DNA of 64,000 nucleotides from Pedobacter sp. MC2016-24 (lineage in GTDB: Bacteria; Bacteroidota; Bacteroidia; Sphingobacteriales; Sphingobacteriaceae), in assembly GCF_015223055.1 (NCBI RefSeq), contig NZ_JADFBX010000017.1:62001-126000 (forward strand), in the 5' to 3' direction. This document shows, piece after piece, positions 33,142-40,978 of the stretch (position 1 is its first letter; each line of letters starts with the position of its first letter). The translations under genes were made by a program, and so were the position numbers. Under the pieces are notes generated by a model, which made no database searches, had not been told where the DNA came from, and was given only the letters and a program-made list of their open reading frames with translations.

Positions 33142-34470
33142 ATGAAAAGAAAAGTACTAACGCTTCTTAGGCCCTTATCTATCCTGGGCTTGCTTGCTGT
33201 ATCTGCGGCAGGCTGTAGTGATCCCGAAACCGATGAGTTCCTGTTGGAACAAGATAAGAAAACACTGGCTCAAAACATCAATTACGAAAAAATCACTTTT
33301 TATAAATTTACCAAAATTGCCATTCGCTCCTCGGCGGTAAAGGATACCTTAAATCCGGATTACCTGTTATTTGCTGAAAAATCAGGCCATTTATTGCAGA
33401 GCCTGAGTAAGGTCAATGTCGATAGTGGTAAAAGTCCTGGTGTAATTGATGCTTTATTGATGTATAACGATTACCGTTCGGTCAAAAAATTTGTGAAGGA
33501 AACGGACGAAGATATTTTTCCCTTGCTCACAGAAGGCTTATCCGGTATGTATGGAGGTACAAGCGGACTAAAATTGAACACCTCGAAAGCAGACAAGATT
33601 TATTTGCAAAATTTAGAGCATGCGGTATTGAGTATGCTGGTGCTCACGACAAGGGATTTGGGAAAGGAGTTTGCTTTGTATGAATCTGGGAAAACGCAAC
33701 CTGAACTCCTGGCCGATTCTGAAGAGAAAACATTGCTGGAATATGTACGTGGACTTTTATTCTTTAGCAACAAGCTTTATTATTTATCTGAGGACGGAAT
33801 CAGCAGAAACATCACCTGGCTAAATAAAAATAAAGAAATTCCGTTACCATTGACCAAAGCTTTTTTTAACTGGGGTAAATTGAATGATGAACAGACCCAT
33901 ACAGCCTTTCTTGGTTTAAATTACGCATTTAGAGGTTTCGATCGCCTAATGATGGAACGGGAAATAGATGAAGCGCGCGCATTGGAAGATTTTGAAAACT
34001 TTTTGACCAGTATGCAGCATTTGGGAATTCAAAATGAGTTGATCTGGGCTACAGAGGCCTTTGTAGCCCTGAAAAAGGACAAGCCAGATCAGGCCATTGC
34101 TTCTTTAACCAAATTGAAAACAAGTCCCTTATGTAGCAATAGTGAAAAAGAAGCACTGGATCAGGCCATTGTTTATCTTCAGGACCGGAAACCTGCATCT
34201 GCCTTAAGCGGCGTATACGATAAAGTGTTTATTGGTAAAATCGCTTCCAGGTATATGCTTTCTGTCGCTGCAAAAATTGATTGGGAGGCTTTGTTGAAAA
34301 AGAACCAGGTACCGCACACCGAGACCTTTTTTGCTACGCTGCGCAGGTTCAGGGAGATATCCGATCAGGTAGCTGCCTATGGTAAACCATCAGCGATCTC
34401 AGCAGGTAAAAAAACGTTGGAAAAAGAAGGAAGTCATTTGCTGGAAAAGGCCAAAGGTTTGTTAAACTAA
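33142..34470 (+). CDS. Predicted lipoprotein of unknown function upstream of the sigma factor
   Basis: This 442-residue protein begins with a lipoprotein signal (lipobox VSAAGC, Cys25). The rest is largely helical, rich in leucine and charged residues, and looks like TPR or alpha-solenoid repeats (for example QAIASLTKLKTSPLCSNSEK about residues 315-334). I recognise no catalytic motif. Its stop codon overlaps the ATG of an in-frame extension of the sigma gene (TAATG), which would couple translation. This may tie it to the sigma factor, but a separate promoter inside that extension argues for independent control. Role unknown; not confidently assigned to the iron locus. Confidence 0.7.
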   Translation: MKRKVLTLLRPLSILGLLAVSAAGCSDPETDEFLLEQDKKTLAQNINYEKITFYKFTKIAIRSSAVKDTLNPDYLLFAEKSGHLLQSLSKVNVDSGKSPGVIDALLMYNDYRSVKKFVKETDEDIFPLLTEGLSGMYGGTSGLKLNTSKADKIYLQNLEHAVLSMLVLTTRDLGKEFALYESGKTQPELLADSEEKTLLEYVRGLLFFSNKLYYLSEDGISRNITWLNKNKEIPLPLTKAFFNWGKLNDEQTHTAFLGLNYAFRGFDRLMMEREIDEARALEDFENFLTSMQHLGIQNELIWATEAFVALKKDKPDQAIASLTKLKTSPLCSNSEKEALDQAIVYLQDRKPASALSGVYDKVFIGKIASRYMLSVAAKIDWEALLKKNQVPHTETFFATLRRFREISDQVAAYGKPSAISAGKKTLEKEGSHLLEKAKGLLN

Positions 34471-34510
34471 TGAGCACAGGGCTAACTTTTGCTCAATCGC
34501 AGTTTGTAGT

Positions 34511-34540
34511 TTTGAATGATTCTAAATTATATTACCTTTG
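34511..34540 (+). promoter_or_regulatory. Housekeeping-type promoter for the ECF sigma gene
   Basis: TTTG (34511-34514) and TACCTTTG (34533-34540) are 18 bases apart, an exact Bacteroidota promoter. It lies inside the 5' part of the longest possible sigma-factor frame (ATG 34470), which suggests that translation really begins downstream, at GTG 34560. Confidence 0.7.
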
Positions 34541-34559
34541 GGCAATCAAACAAAATTGC

Positions 34560-35105
34560 GTGCGAATATTTTCAGATTCTTCTAAAAAAACACTGAAAAT
34601 TGATGAGGTAAGCTTTCTCCATCTATATGAGACCTATTGGAAAAAATTATACCACATGGCCTACAAATATGTAGGGGATGTGTATAAGGCTGAAGGTATG
34701 GTGCAGGAAGTATTTACCTCACTCTGGCAACGCAAAGATCAAATGGAACTGGAAGCAGATACTGTGGAAAATTACCTGGTCAGGGCAATTCGATTTCGGG
34801 TTTCCAGAGGCTATCAGGATGAACTTAGAAAAGCAAAAAAAATAGAGGAGCTTTATATCCGGCAAACTGAGACTGAAAATCAAACGGAACAGCAAGTGTT
34901 ATATCGCTTTTTAAGATCAGAGGTCGATAAACTGGTTAGCCATTTGCCGGAACGTTGTAAAGCGGTATATGAGCTGAGCCGGAATAAAGGCTTAAACAAC
35001 AGGGAGATTGCCGGAAACCTGCTGATTTCTGAAAAAACAGTAGAAAACCAATTGACCAAAGCCTTAAATTACATTAGAAAAGGTTTGAAAGAGTATCCGA
35101 TTTAA
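34560..35105 (+). CDS. ECF RNA polymerase sigma factor (sigma-70 family)
   Basis: This is a FecI-like extracytoplasmic-function sigma factor of 181 residues. Region 2 contains the YETYWKKLYHMAYKYVGD segment and AEGMVQEVFTSLWQRKD, and region 4 contains LPERCKAVYELSRNKGLNNR with IAGNLLISEKTVENQL, the helix-turn-helix that reads the -35 element. I chose GTG 34560 because a full promoter (34511-34540) lies in the coding part of the longer frame starting at ATG 34470. An N-extended form of 211 residues is possible if translation is coupled to the preceding gene. An anti-sigma gene follows, and copies of a probable target promoter lie at 35124 and 37067. Confidence 0.87.
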   Translation: MRIFSDSSKKTLKIDEVSFLHLYETYWKKLYHMAYKYVGDVYKAEGMVQEVFTSLWQRKDQMELEADTVENYLVRAIRFRVSRGYQDELRKAKKIEELYIRQTETENQTEQQVLYRFLRSEVDKLVSHLPERCKAVYELSRNKGLNNREIAGNLLISEKTVENQLTKALNYIRKGLKEYPI

Positions 35106-35123
35106 ACCAAATGAACAGGACAC

Positions 35124-35151
35124 GTAGGGGGAAAGCTCAGTTCATGATAAT
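35124..35151 (+). promoter_or_regulatory. Candidate ECF-sigma promoter ahead of the anti-sigma gene (copy 1)
   Basis: GTAGGGG (35124-35130) and TGATAAT (35145-35151) are separated by exactly 14 bases, and the AA two bases after GTAGGGG is also shared with the copy at 37067. The anti-sigma ATG (35173) is 22 bases downstream. The match is ungapped over both boxes while the spacer differs. Confidence 0.65.
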
Positions 35152-35172
35152 TAATAGTAACCCTTTAAATAG

Positions 35173-35832
35173 ATGAATCCAGAATTACTTAAAAAATGTT
35201 TATCAGGCGAAGCCAGCAATGCAGAAATGCGAGCCTATCACCATTGGCTTGAGGGGAGTACTGAGGAGGAATTTGATAAGGAATACGAGATTGAAGCTGA
35301 GGTGGAACAGCGACTATGGACCCACATTAAAGATGAGAATGCACAATTTGAGTTAAATCGTTTTAGAAAACGCTGGTTGGGTCGCATCGCTGTAGCAGCA
35401 ACTTTAGTCATTGGCCTGTTTTGCCTTGGCTTATACAGTGTCGATAAACGCGATTCAACTAAAGAGATGGCGGTCAAGCACGATGGAAATGAAATTTTCC
35501 AGGAAAAAACTTTTCAAGGTTTGCGTTTCAGATTGGGTAACGATAGCGAAGCCTTGTTGAAAAATGCAGCAGACGACCGGGTTGCCATTCATTTTTCAGG
35601 AAACATGATGTTGAGTAATAAATCTGCCTACGACCAGTATACGGAAATTTCATATACCATGCCTGATGGTAAGCAAACTAAAAAAGAAGTCAATCTTAGA
35701 AAGGGACATACTTATTTTTTAGCTTATTATCCGTTTAAGTCGGAAAATCTGATGATAGTAGAAGAACGTGACCTGATGAATATGCCACCTGCTTTGGCTT
35801 TAAACATCACAAATGATTTTAACTATCTTTAA
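35173..35832 (+). CDS. Short FecR-like anti-sigma factor with one membrane helix
   Basis: This 219-residue protein follows the ECF sigma gene, as anti-sigma factors do. The N-terminus (1-72) is a cytoplasmic helical domain (MNPELLKKCLSGEASNAEMR resembles the FecR N-terminus). One membrane segment lies at about 75-93 (IAVAATLVIGLFCLGLY). The periplasmic part is only about 125 residues, shorter than in standard FecR proteins, which also carry an STN-like C-terminal region; FecR's beta-rich core is perhaps represented by KTFQGLRFRLGNDSEALL. It sits 22 bases after a candidate ECF promoter, so it should be part of its own regulon. The DUF4374-like lipoprotein gene starts three bases after its stop. 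Confidence 0.78.
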   Translation: MNPELLKKCLSGEASNAEMRAYHHWLEGSTEEEFDKEYEIEAEVEQRLWTHIKDENAQFELNRFRKRWLGRIAVAATLVIGLFCLGLYSVDKRDSTKEMAVKHDGNEIFQEKTFQGLRFRLGNDSEALLKNAADDRVAIHFSGNMMLSNKSAYDQYTEISYTMPDGKQTKKEVNLRKGHTYFLAYYPFKSENLMIVEERDLMNMPPALALNITNDFNYL

Positions 35833-35835
35833 CCC

Positions 35836-37029
35836 ATGCTAAAATACCTGTCTGTTCTTACCTTATGCGGGGCTGTGATTACTTTGCTGTTTTTCACAGG
35901 CTGCAATAGGGCAGCATTGGAACCGGCTTTTGGTATCGTGGTGTACGACAGTATCAGAGACGCCAATCGTTTTATCCCGGCAGCCGACCTGCGTCAGGGA
36001 CTTCTGGAAGGAAAGGGCGGTAATTTAAATGATGGAATTATGCTGACCAACAAAGGTGCTGATTTCTATTTTTTAAAATTTCCTGAACGGACATTACTGA
36101 AGTACAAAGCGGATGCCAATGGACTTCATTTAAAGCAAAAACTGAACATGCCTGACAACCATTTTGAGGCTTATTCAGGTTGGGTGGTCTGGACTGGCCC
36201 CAATAAGATGATGTTGGGGAGCAGGGAGCAGAAAGTGTTCTATTATACAGAGATTGATGTGGTGGCAATGAAGGTATTGCGAAGGGGAACAATGGATGTT
36301 CCGCCTCCGCCTGCAGAAAACTTAAACTATCCCTCGATATCGGTTCAGTTTGTACGCAATCAATTGCTGTTCTTTTATACTTTTCAGGAAGGATATATGC
36401 GCGCCCACATTACACCTGCAGGGGATTTCATGTATGCCGCGATATTTAATTATCCCGGGATGAAACGCATCAGGACTTATGAAGATGGGCGGACCACCTG
36501 GCCGGGAAGTTATGGCATCTGGATTACTAATGCGGTAGCCGATCAGGATACCGTGTACGTACTGGGGCAACCTGGAGGCCGGATGGCCGTACATCCCAGA
36601 CTCAGGCCCGCCGTATTGCGTGTAAAGCCGGATGCGAAAGGATTTGATCCGGATTATTTCTTCGATTTAGGTGGACATAAAAATGAAGAGGTGTATTCGC
36701 TGCAGGCGGTAAAAAATGGATTGGCCATCACTAAAGTCGTGAATACAGATCTGGTCGCTAAATTTGACGATTACATTCAAAGCAAAACCAGCCATTACGA
36801 ATTGCTTGACCTCAGAAATCGAAAACGCATCAAAATTCCCGGGCTTAAAATTGAGCTTGACTTCTTTAAAGATGTGGTTGCTGATGCTGACCTGGTATAC
36901 CTGCCTGTCGATATGGATAATGGCAATACCAAATTCTGGATTTATAACTTAAGAACTGCTTCGCTTACTGAGGGGGCAGAAATTGTTGGGAAAATTATTC
37001 GCCTGGATAAAATATCTGATTCATTATAA
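35836..37029 (+). CDS. DUF4374-like lipoprotein co-transcribed with the anti-sigma gene
   Basis: This 397-residue lipoprotein has the lipobox LLFFTGC (Cys24). It is a paralogue of the DUF4374 protein encoded at 39694: both have GWxVWxxxNxxMxGxR (here YSGWVVWTGPNKMMLGSR, about 115-132), and 'RVKPDAKGFDPDYFFDL' here corresponds to RVKDDSEQLDQNYFFNV there. DUF4374 proteins such as XusB bind ferric catecholate siderophores at the cell surface. This copy is coupled to an anti-sigma factor rather than to a receptor, so it might act as a ligand sensor; that is inference. An alternative is simply a second siderophore-binding protein. The lipobox and paralogy are seen directly. Confidence 0.78.
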   Translation: MLKYLSVLTLCGAVITLLFFTGCNRAALEPAFGIVVYDSIRDANRFIPAADLRQGLLEGKGGNLNDGIMLTNKGADFYFLKFPERTLLKYKADANGLHLKQKLNMPDNHFEAYSGWVVWTGPNKMMLGSREQKVFYYTEIDVVAMKVLRRGTMDVPPPPAENLNYPSISVQFVRNQLLFFYTFQEGYMRAHITPAGDFMYAAIFNYPGMKRIRTYEDGRTTWPGSYGIWITNAVADQDTVYVLGQPGGRMAVHPRLRPAVLRVKPDAKGFDPDYFFDLGGHKNEEVYSLQAVKNGLAITKVVNTDLVAKFDDYIQSKTSHYELLDLRNRKRIKIPGLKIELDFFKDVVADADLVYLPVDMDNGNTKFWIYNLRTASLTEGAEIVGKIIRLDKISDSL

Positions 37030-37260
37030 GTTGTTTATAAATTATTTAAATTAATTCTAAATAATTGTAGGGGTAAGATCGCAGTTGTGATAATACTATT
37101 ATGAAAGCACGACAATAAATCTGCTTGACCATAATAGAAAGGACGAGAACTGATGACATAACATTACCTGCCGTATTTCAAAAAAAGAGCCCGACAGTTC
37201 GCACCTGTCAGGCTCAGCCCAAAAAGGGTTTACTTCTAAATCGTATATCATCTAAAAGCA
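37030..37260 (+). other. Long 5' region of the siderophore receptor operon
   Basis: The 231 bases between the DUF4374-like gene and the receptor contain the second ECF-type promoter copy (37067-37094) and a 10-bp hairpin (37187-37215: GAGCC-c-GACAG with CTGTC-a-GGCTC). A smaller AGCCC/GGGTTT pair follows the hairpin. The predicted leader before the receptor ATG is about 155 bases. No leader peptide is evident. Confidence 0.5.
37067..37094 (+). promoter_or_regulatory. Candidate ECF-sigma promoter ahead of the siderophore receptor operon (copy 2)
   Basis: GTAGGGG (37067-37073) and TGATAAT (37088-37094) with a 14-base spacer are identical in box sequence and spacing to the copy at 35124-35151. 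The receptor ATG (37261) is about 160 bases downstream. This placement fits a sigma factor controlling both its anti-sigma gene and the transport operon. Confidence 0.65.
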
Positions 37261-39675
37261 ATGCAAATTAAGAAAATCTTGCTAATGGGCATACTATGTG
37301 CCTGTATATTTTGTGCGCAAGGACAGAAACTAAACAAAAGCAGCATCAAAGGACAGGTGTCTGATGATCAAAAAAAAGCCATCCCATACGCTACGGTGAA
37401 ACTGGTTGCCGGGAACAAAACGGTGGCTACAGATCAGCAGGGCAATTATCATTTTACCGGCTTGTCGGCCGGAAGCTATATCATTCAAATCAGCGCAGTA
37501 GGCTTTAGAAAAACTGAACAGAAAATCGTCCTTAAAGAATCAGAAGCGCTTTCACTGAATTTCTCCTTGAAAGATTCACAGAACGAACTGAAAAATGTAG
37601 CCATCAATGGCAAAACAAAAGTGGCTAAGATTAAAGAATCCGGCTTTGCCGTAAATTCTATTGAGCTTAAACATTATGCAAATACTACCAATGACCTCAA
37701 CCAGATTTTAAACAGGTCTTCGGGCATTAAAGTCCGTGAACAGGGAGGGCTAGGCTCTGATTTCCAGTTTATGATCAACGGTTTATCTGGTGGACACATC
37801 AAATTTTTTATCGATGGAATCCCACTCGAATCCTACGGAAGTGGGATGACACTGAACAATATCCCTGTAAACCTGGCAGAGCGCGTGGATGTATATAAGG
37901 GCGTTGTTCCTGCTTTTCTGGGCGCTGATGCCCTGGGCGGTGCGGTGAATATTGTCACGAAAAAGAACAAAGGAAAATCATTGGATGTAAGCTATAGCCT
38001 GGGTTCATTCAACACCCACAGAGCTGCGCTGACAGGAAGTTTCACAGATAAAAAGACAGGAATTACTACAAATGTCAATTCCTACTATAACTTTTCCGAC
38101 AACAACTACTACATGTATAACAATCCGGAAGCGAATGTGAAGTTGCGTGTACCTACCGAAGACCTGAAAGACTACATTAACCTGGACAAAATACGTCGTT
38201 TTCACGATGGATACGAAGCCTACATGGGACAGATCGAATCCGGTGTAAACGGGAAAAAATGGGCCGATGTTTTGGTTGTTGGCCTGACCTACACCAATAA
38301 TTTTAAAGAGCGGCAGACCGGTGCAAATCAGGAACGCGTCATTGGTAAAATAACAGAAAAAGGGAATAACCTGATCCCTTCCATTCGTTACCGTAAAGAA
38401 AATTTATTCATCAAAGGCTTATCCGCTAGTGTATTTGCTAATTTTTCAGCGAATAAAAACATTGTGACCGATACCGCAGGTGCCATGTATGCCTGGGACG
38501 GTAGGGCAATTCCGAGAACAGGTCTCAACGTAAATATGGGCAGTGAATTGTCTGGCGAAAAGAAATCGATCAGTCATCTAACGGGCCACAATGCACTGGC
38601 ACAACTGAATTTGGGCTATGCCATCAATGAGAACCATACTTTTAGTTTAAACCATAATTACAACAGGGCATATAGAGAAAGTTATAATGAGATTGATCCT
38701 TATGACCAGACTTTCGACCGGTCAAATGCACTGAATAAAAACATTACAGGTCTGAGCTATCAACAATCATTATGGAGTGGCAGATTAAGTAACAATATTT
38801 TTGGCAAGTCCTATCATCTGAGCGGAGAGGTTTACGATGAAAACGACGTTCCTTCAAAACAGAATAAACAATATTACGGATATGGAATTGCTTCCAGCTA
38901 TAAGCTAACCGAGAACATCGGCGTTAAAGCGTCATTTGAACATGCCTATCGTTTACCCTCACTGATAGAGCTTTACGGAAACCGGGTAGAAATTCTCGGC
39001 AATCCCAACCTCAAGCCCGAAAGCAGTGACAATTATAATCTGGGACTTTTTTTCAATAAAACGATAGGTAAAGGCAGATTCTGGGCTGAAGCTTCTACTT
39101 ATTACCGCGATGCCAATGATTTTATTACCTCTACACCATCTTCTGCCGGTAGTGATGGCAGTTACTCCCAATCGTTTAATGCAGATGGTATCATTGTAAA
39201 TGGTCTTGATGCGGAACTGCGCTATGAGTATGACAGGCTTTTCTCTGTCATCGTCAACATGACTTATCAAAATGCAGTAAACAGACAAAAATATGCAAGG
39301 GGTACCACAAGGGAAGATAGCCGCTACTTAAGCCGTATCCCCAATCAGCCATGGCTTTACGGAAACTTTGATTTCAACATTGGCAAGGACAATATGATTG
39401 GGAAGAATACCAGACTACAGTTCAACTGGTACACACAATTTGTGAATGATTATTCGACCGACTGGTCCAAACTGGGCAGTCCGGAAAGCAATACTTACAT
39501 CCCACGTCAGTGGATCCAGAATGCAACCCTTACTTACTCCATGGAATCCGGAAAATACAATGTCTCGCTGGAAAGCAGAAACCTGACCAATAGGATTGCA
39601 TATGATCAGTTTAAATTGCAAAAACCGGGCAGGTCGTTCTTCATTAAATTACGTTACGCCATTCAACAAAATTAA
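37261..39675 (+). CDS. TonB-dependent siderophore receptor (XusA-like)
   Basis: This 804-residue outer-membrane receptor has a signal peptide (1-21), a carboxypeptidase-regulatory-like domain (about 28-110, IKGQVSDDQKKAIPYATVKL), a plug (about 120-240, DGIPLESYGSG and LGADALGGAVNIVTKK) and a beta-barrel ending in FIKLRYAIQQN. It lacks an STN signalling domain. The gene is followed by a DUF4374 lipoprotein and a PepSY membrane protein, the order of XusA-XusB-XusC in Bacteroides thetaiotaomicron, which use catecholate xenosiderophores such as enterobactin. The ligand here is inferred from this order. A candidate ECF-sigma promoter drives the operon. Confidence 0.87.
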   Translation: MQIKKILLMGILCACIFCAQGQKLNKSSIKGQVSDDQKKAIPYATVKLVAGNKTVATDQQGNYHFTGLSAGSYIIQISAVGFRKTEQKIVLKESEALSLNFSLKDSQNELKNVAINGKTKVAKIKESGFAVNSIELKHYANTTNDLNQILNRSSGIKVREQGGLGSDFQFMINGLSGGHIKFFIDGIPLESYGSGMTLNNIPVNLAERVDVYKGVVPAFLGADALGGAVNIVTKKNKGKSLDVSYSLGSFNTHRAALTGSFTDKKTGITTNVNSYYNFSDNNYYMYNNPEANVKLRVPTEDLKDYINLDKIRRFHDGYEAYMGQIESGVNGKKWADVLVVGLTYTNNFKERQTGANQERVIGKITEKGNNLIPSIRYRKENLFIKGLSASVFANFSANKNIVTDTAGAMYAWDGRAIPRTGLNVNMGSELSGEKKSISHLTGHNALAQLNLGYAINENHTFSLNHNYNRAYRESYNEIDPYDQTFDRSNALNKNITGLSYQQSLWSGRLSNNIFGKSYHLSGEVYDENDVPSKQNKQYYGYGIASSYKLTENIGVKASFEHAYRLPSLIELYGNRVEILGNPNLKPESSDNYNLGLFFNKTIGKGRFWAEASTYYRDANDFITSTPSSAGSDGSYSQSFNADGIIVNGLDAELRYEYDRLFSVIVNMTYQNAVNRQKYARGTTREDSRYLSRIPNQPWLYGNFDFNIGKDNMIGKNTRLQFNWYTQFVNDYSTDWSKLGSPESNTYIPRQWIQNATLTYSMESGKYNVSLESRNLTNRIAYDQFKLQKPGRSFFIKLRYAIQQN

Positions 39676-39693
39676 TTCATCAATACAAATCAT

Positions 39694-40920
39694 ATGTTTA
39701 ATCAATTACAAAGAAGACTATTAGTCTTAACAACTGTTATTGCGTTGACTTTCAGCTTCAGCGCATGCAAAAAAAACAGCGAACCTTCTGATAACAAACA
39801 AACTCCAAACGGTGAGTATGCAGTTATTTACACCGTAGGACAAAGCAATTACCTGCTGAACATCAGCGATCTGACTTCTGGTACCATTGGTATTGTAGGG
39901 AAGGGTGTAAATGTATCCAATATCTTTACCTGGGGTGAGAACGTGATCCAGAAAGGTCGTAATTTCTATCACCTGGATCCGAATGAAGGTAAATTCGGTA
40001 AATATCTGTTTGAAAATGAAAAATTAACCACAGTAAAAGAATTTCCTTTTTCTTCTTTTCCAAGTCCGTATTTAGGATGGCATGTATGGCTGGATGAAAA
40101 TCAGCTCATGTTTGGCCCAAGGAGCAGTAATTTGTATGCCATAGTAAACACCGCTACGATGACGCTAGTGAAATCCGGCGAATTTGATAAAACATCTATT
40201 CCTGCAGATCATTCCAGAAGGGTATTTTCGGTAACACCAAGAAACGGTAAATTGTTAATCGGATATGGTTTGTACAACGATAAGACGCTGGTACACTATG
40301 ACAGATCTTACCTGGCTACATTGGATTATCCAAGTCTGACCAATTTTAAGGTGACCAGTGAAGATGAGCGCTCGGCACCACTGGGTACACTTAGAAATGG
40401 CTATTTCAGCCAGTTCACCGAAGGTGGATATACTTACCTGTTGACCAATCCTATGCCAATGCTGGGTGGTGGTAAACCGAATATGCCTACAGGGTTTTTC
40501 AGGGTAAAAGATGACAGTGAGCAACTGGATCAGAATTATTTCTTCAACGTATCTGCAAAACAAGATAAGGACAACCAATTGGGTGTGTGTTATCTGGGCA
40601 ACGGAAAAGTATTGATGATCAATGCTCATGACGCTGCAAACAAAGTGAAAACGAAAGATGACTGGTGGTATGCTTCGATGTGGGAATACCTGATTGTGGA
40701 TATCAATACGCAACAAGTGGTTAGAAAACTTAATTTCCCTCCTTTATTAAACTCGCGCTCAGCAGTTGTGCATGATGGAAAGGCTTACATCGCTGTAAAT
40801 GACGCTACCGCTGACGCAATTTATGTGTGGGAATATGATCCGATTGCAGATACGCTCAAAAAGGGCCTGAAAATCGAAGGCGGAAGTGACAATACACCAA
40901 TTCTTTATAAATTAAACTAA
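39694..40920 (+). CDS. DUF4374 siderophore-binding lipoprotein (XusB-like)
   Basis: This 408-residue surface lipoprotein has a lipobox at FSACKK (Cys25) and a beta-propeller-like DUF4374 body with YLGWHVWLDENQLMFGPRS (about 127-145), HSRRVFSVTPRNGKLLI and FFRVKDDSEQLDQNYFFNV. Characterised XusB of Bacteroides binds ferric enterobactin at the cell surface. It lies 18 bases after the receptor gene and 58 bases before the PepSY gene, with a hairpin in the second gap. Its paralogue at 35836 is less similar in the N-terminal third. Confidence 0.87.
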   Translation: MFNQLQRRLLVLTTVIALTFSFSACKKNSEPSDNKQTPNGEYAVIYTVGQSNYLLNISDLTSGTIGIVGKGVNVSNIFTWGENVIQKGRNFYHLDPNEGKFGKYLFENEKLTTVKEFPFSSFPSPYLGWHVWLDENQLMFGPRSSNLYAIVNTATMTLVKSGEFDKTSIPADHSRRVFSVTPRNGKLLIGYGLYNDKTLVHYDRSYLATLDYPSLTNFKVTSEDERSAPLGTLRNGYFSQFTEGGYTYLLTNPMPMLGGGKPNMPTGFFRVKDDSEQLDQNYFFNVSAKQDKDNQLGVCYLGNGKVLMINAHDAANKVKTKDDWWYASMWEYLIVDINTQQVVRKLNFPPLLNSRSAVVHDGKAYIAVNDATADAIYVWEYDPIADTLKKGLKIEGGSDNTPILYKLN

Positions 40921-40937
40921 CAATGGCTCAATAATCA

Positions 40938-40968
40938 CTAAAGGGCAGCCGTCGTGCTGCCTCTTTAG
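40938..40968 (+). terminator. Hairpin between the DUF4374 and PepSY genes
   Basis: A 12-bp stem with one bulged T (CTAAAG-GGCAGC, 40938-40949; GCTGCC-t-CTTTAG, 40956-40968) has a six-base loop and no T-run. It may lower expression of the downstream genes or protect the upstream message. Confidence 0.55.
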
Positions 40969-40978
40969 CTTATTCTAA

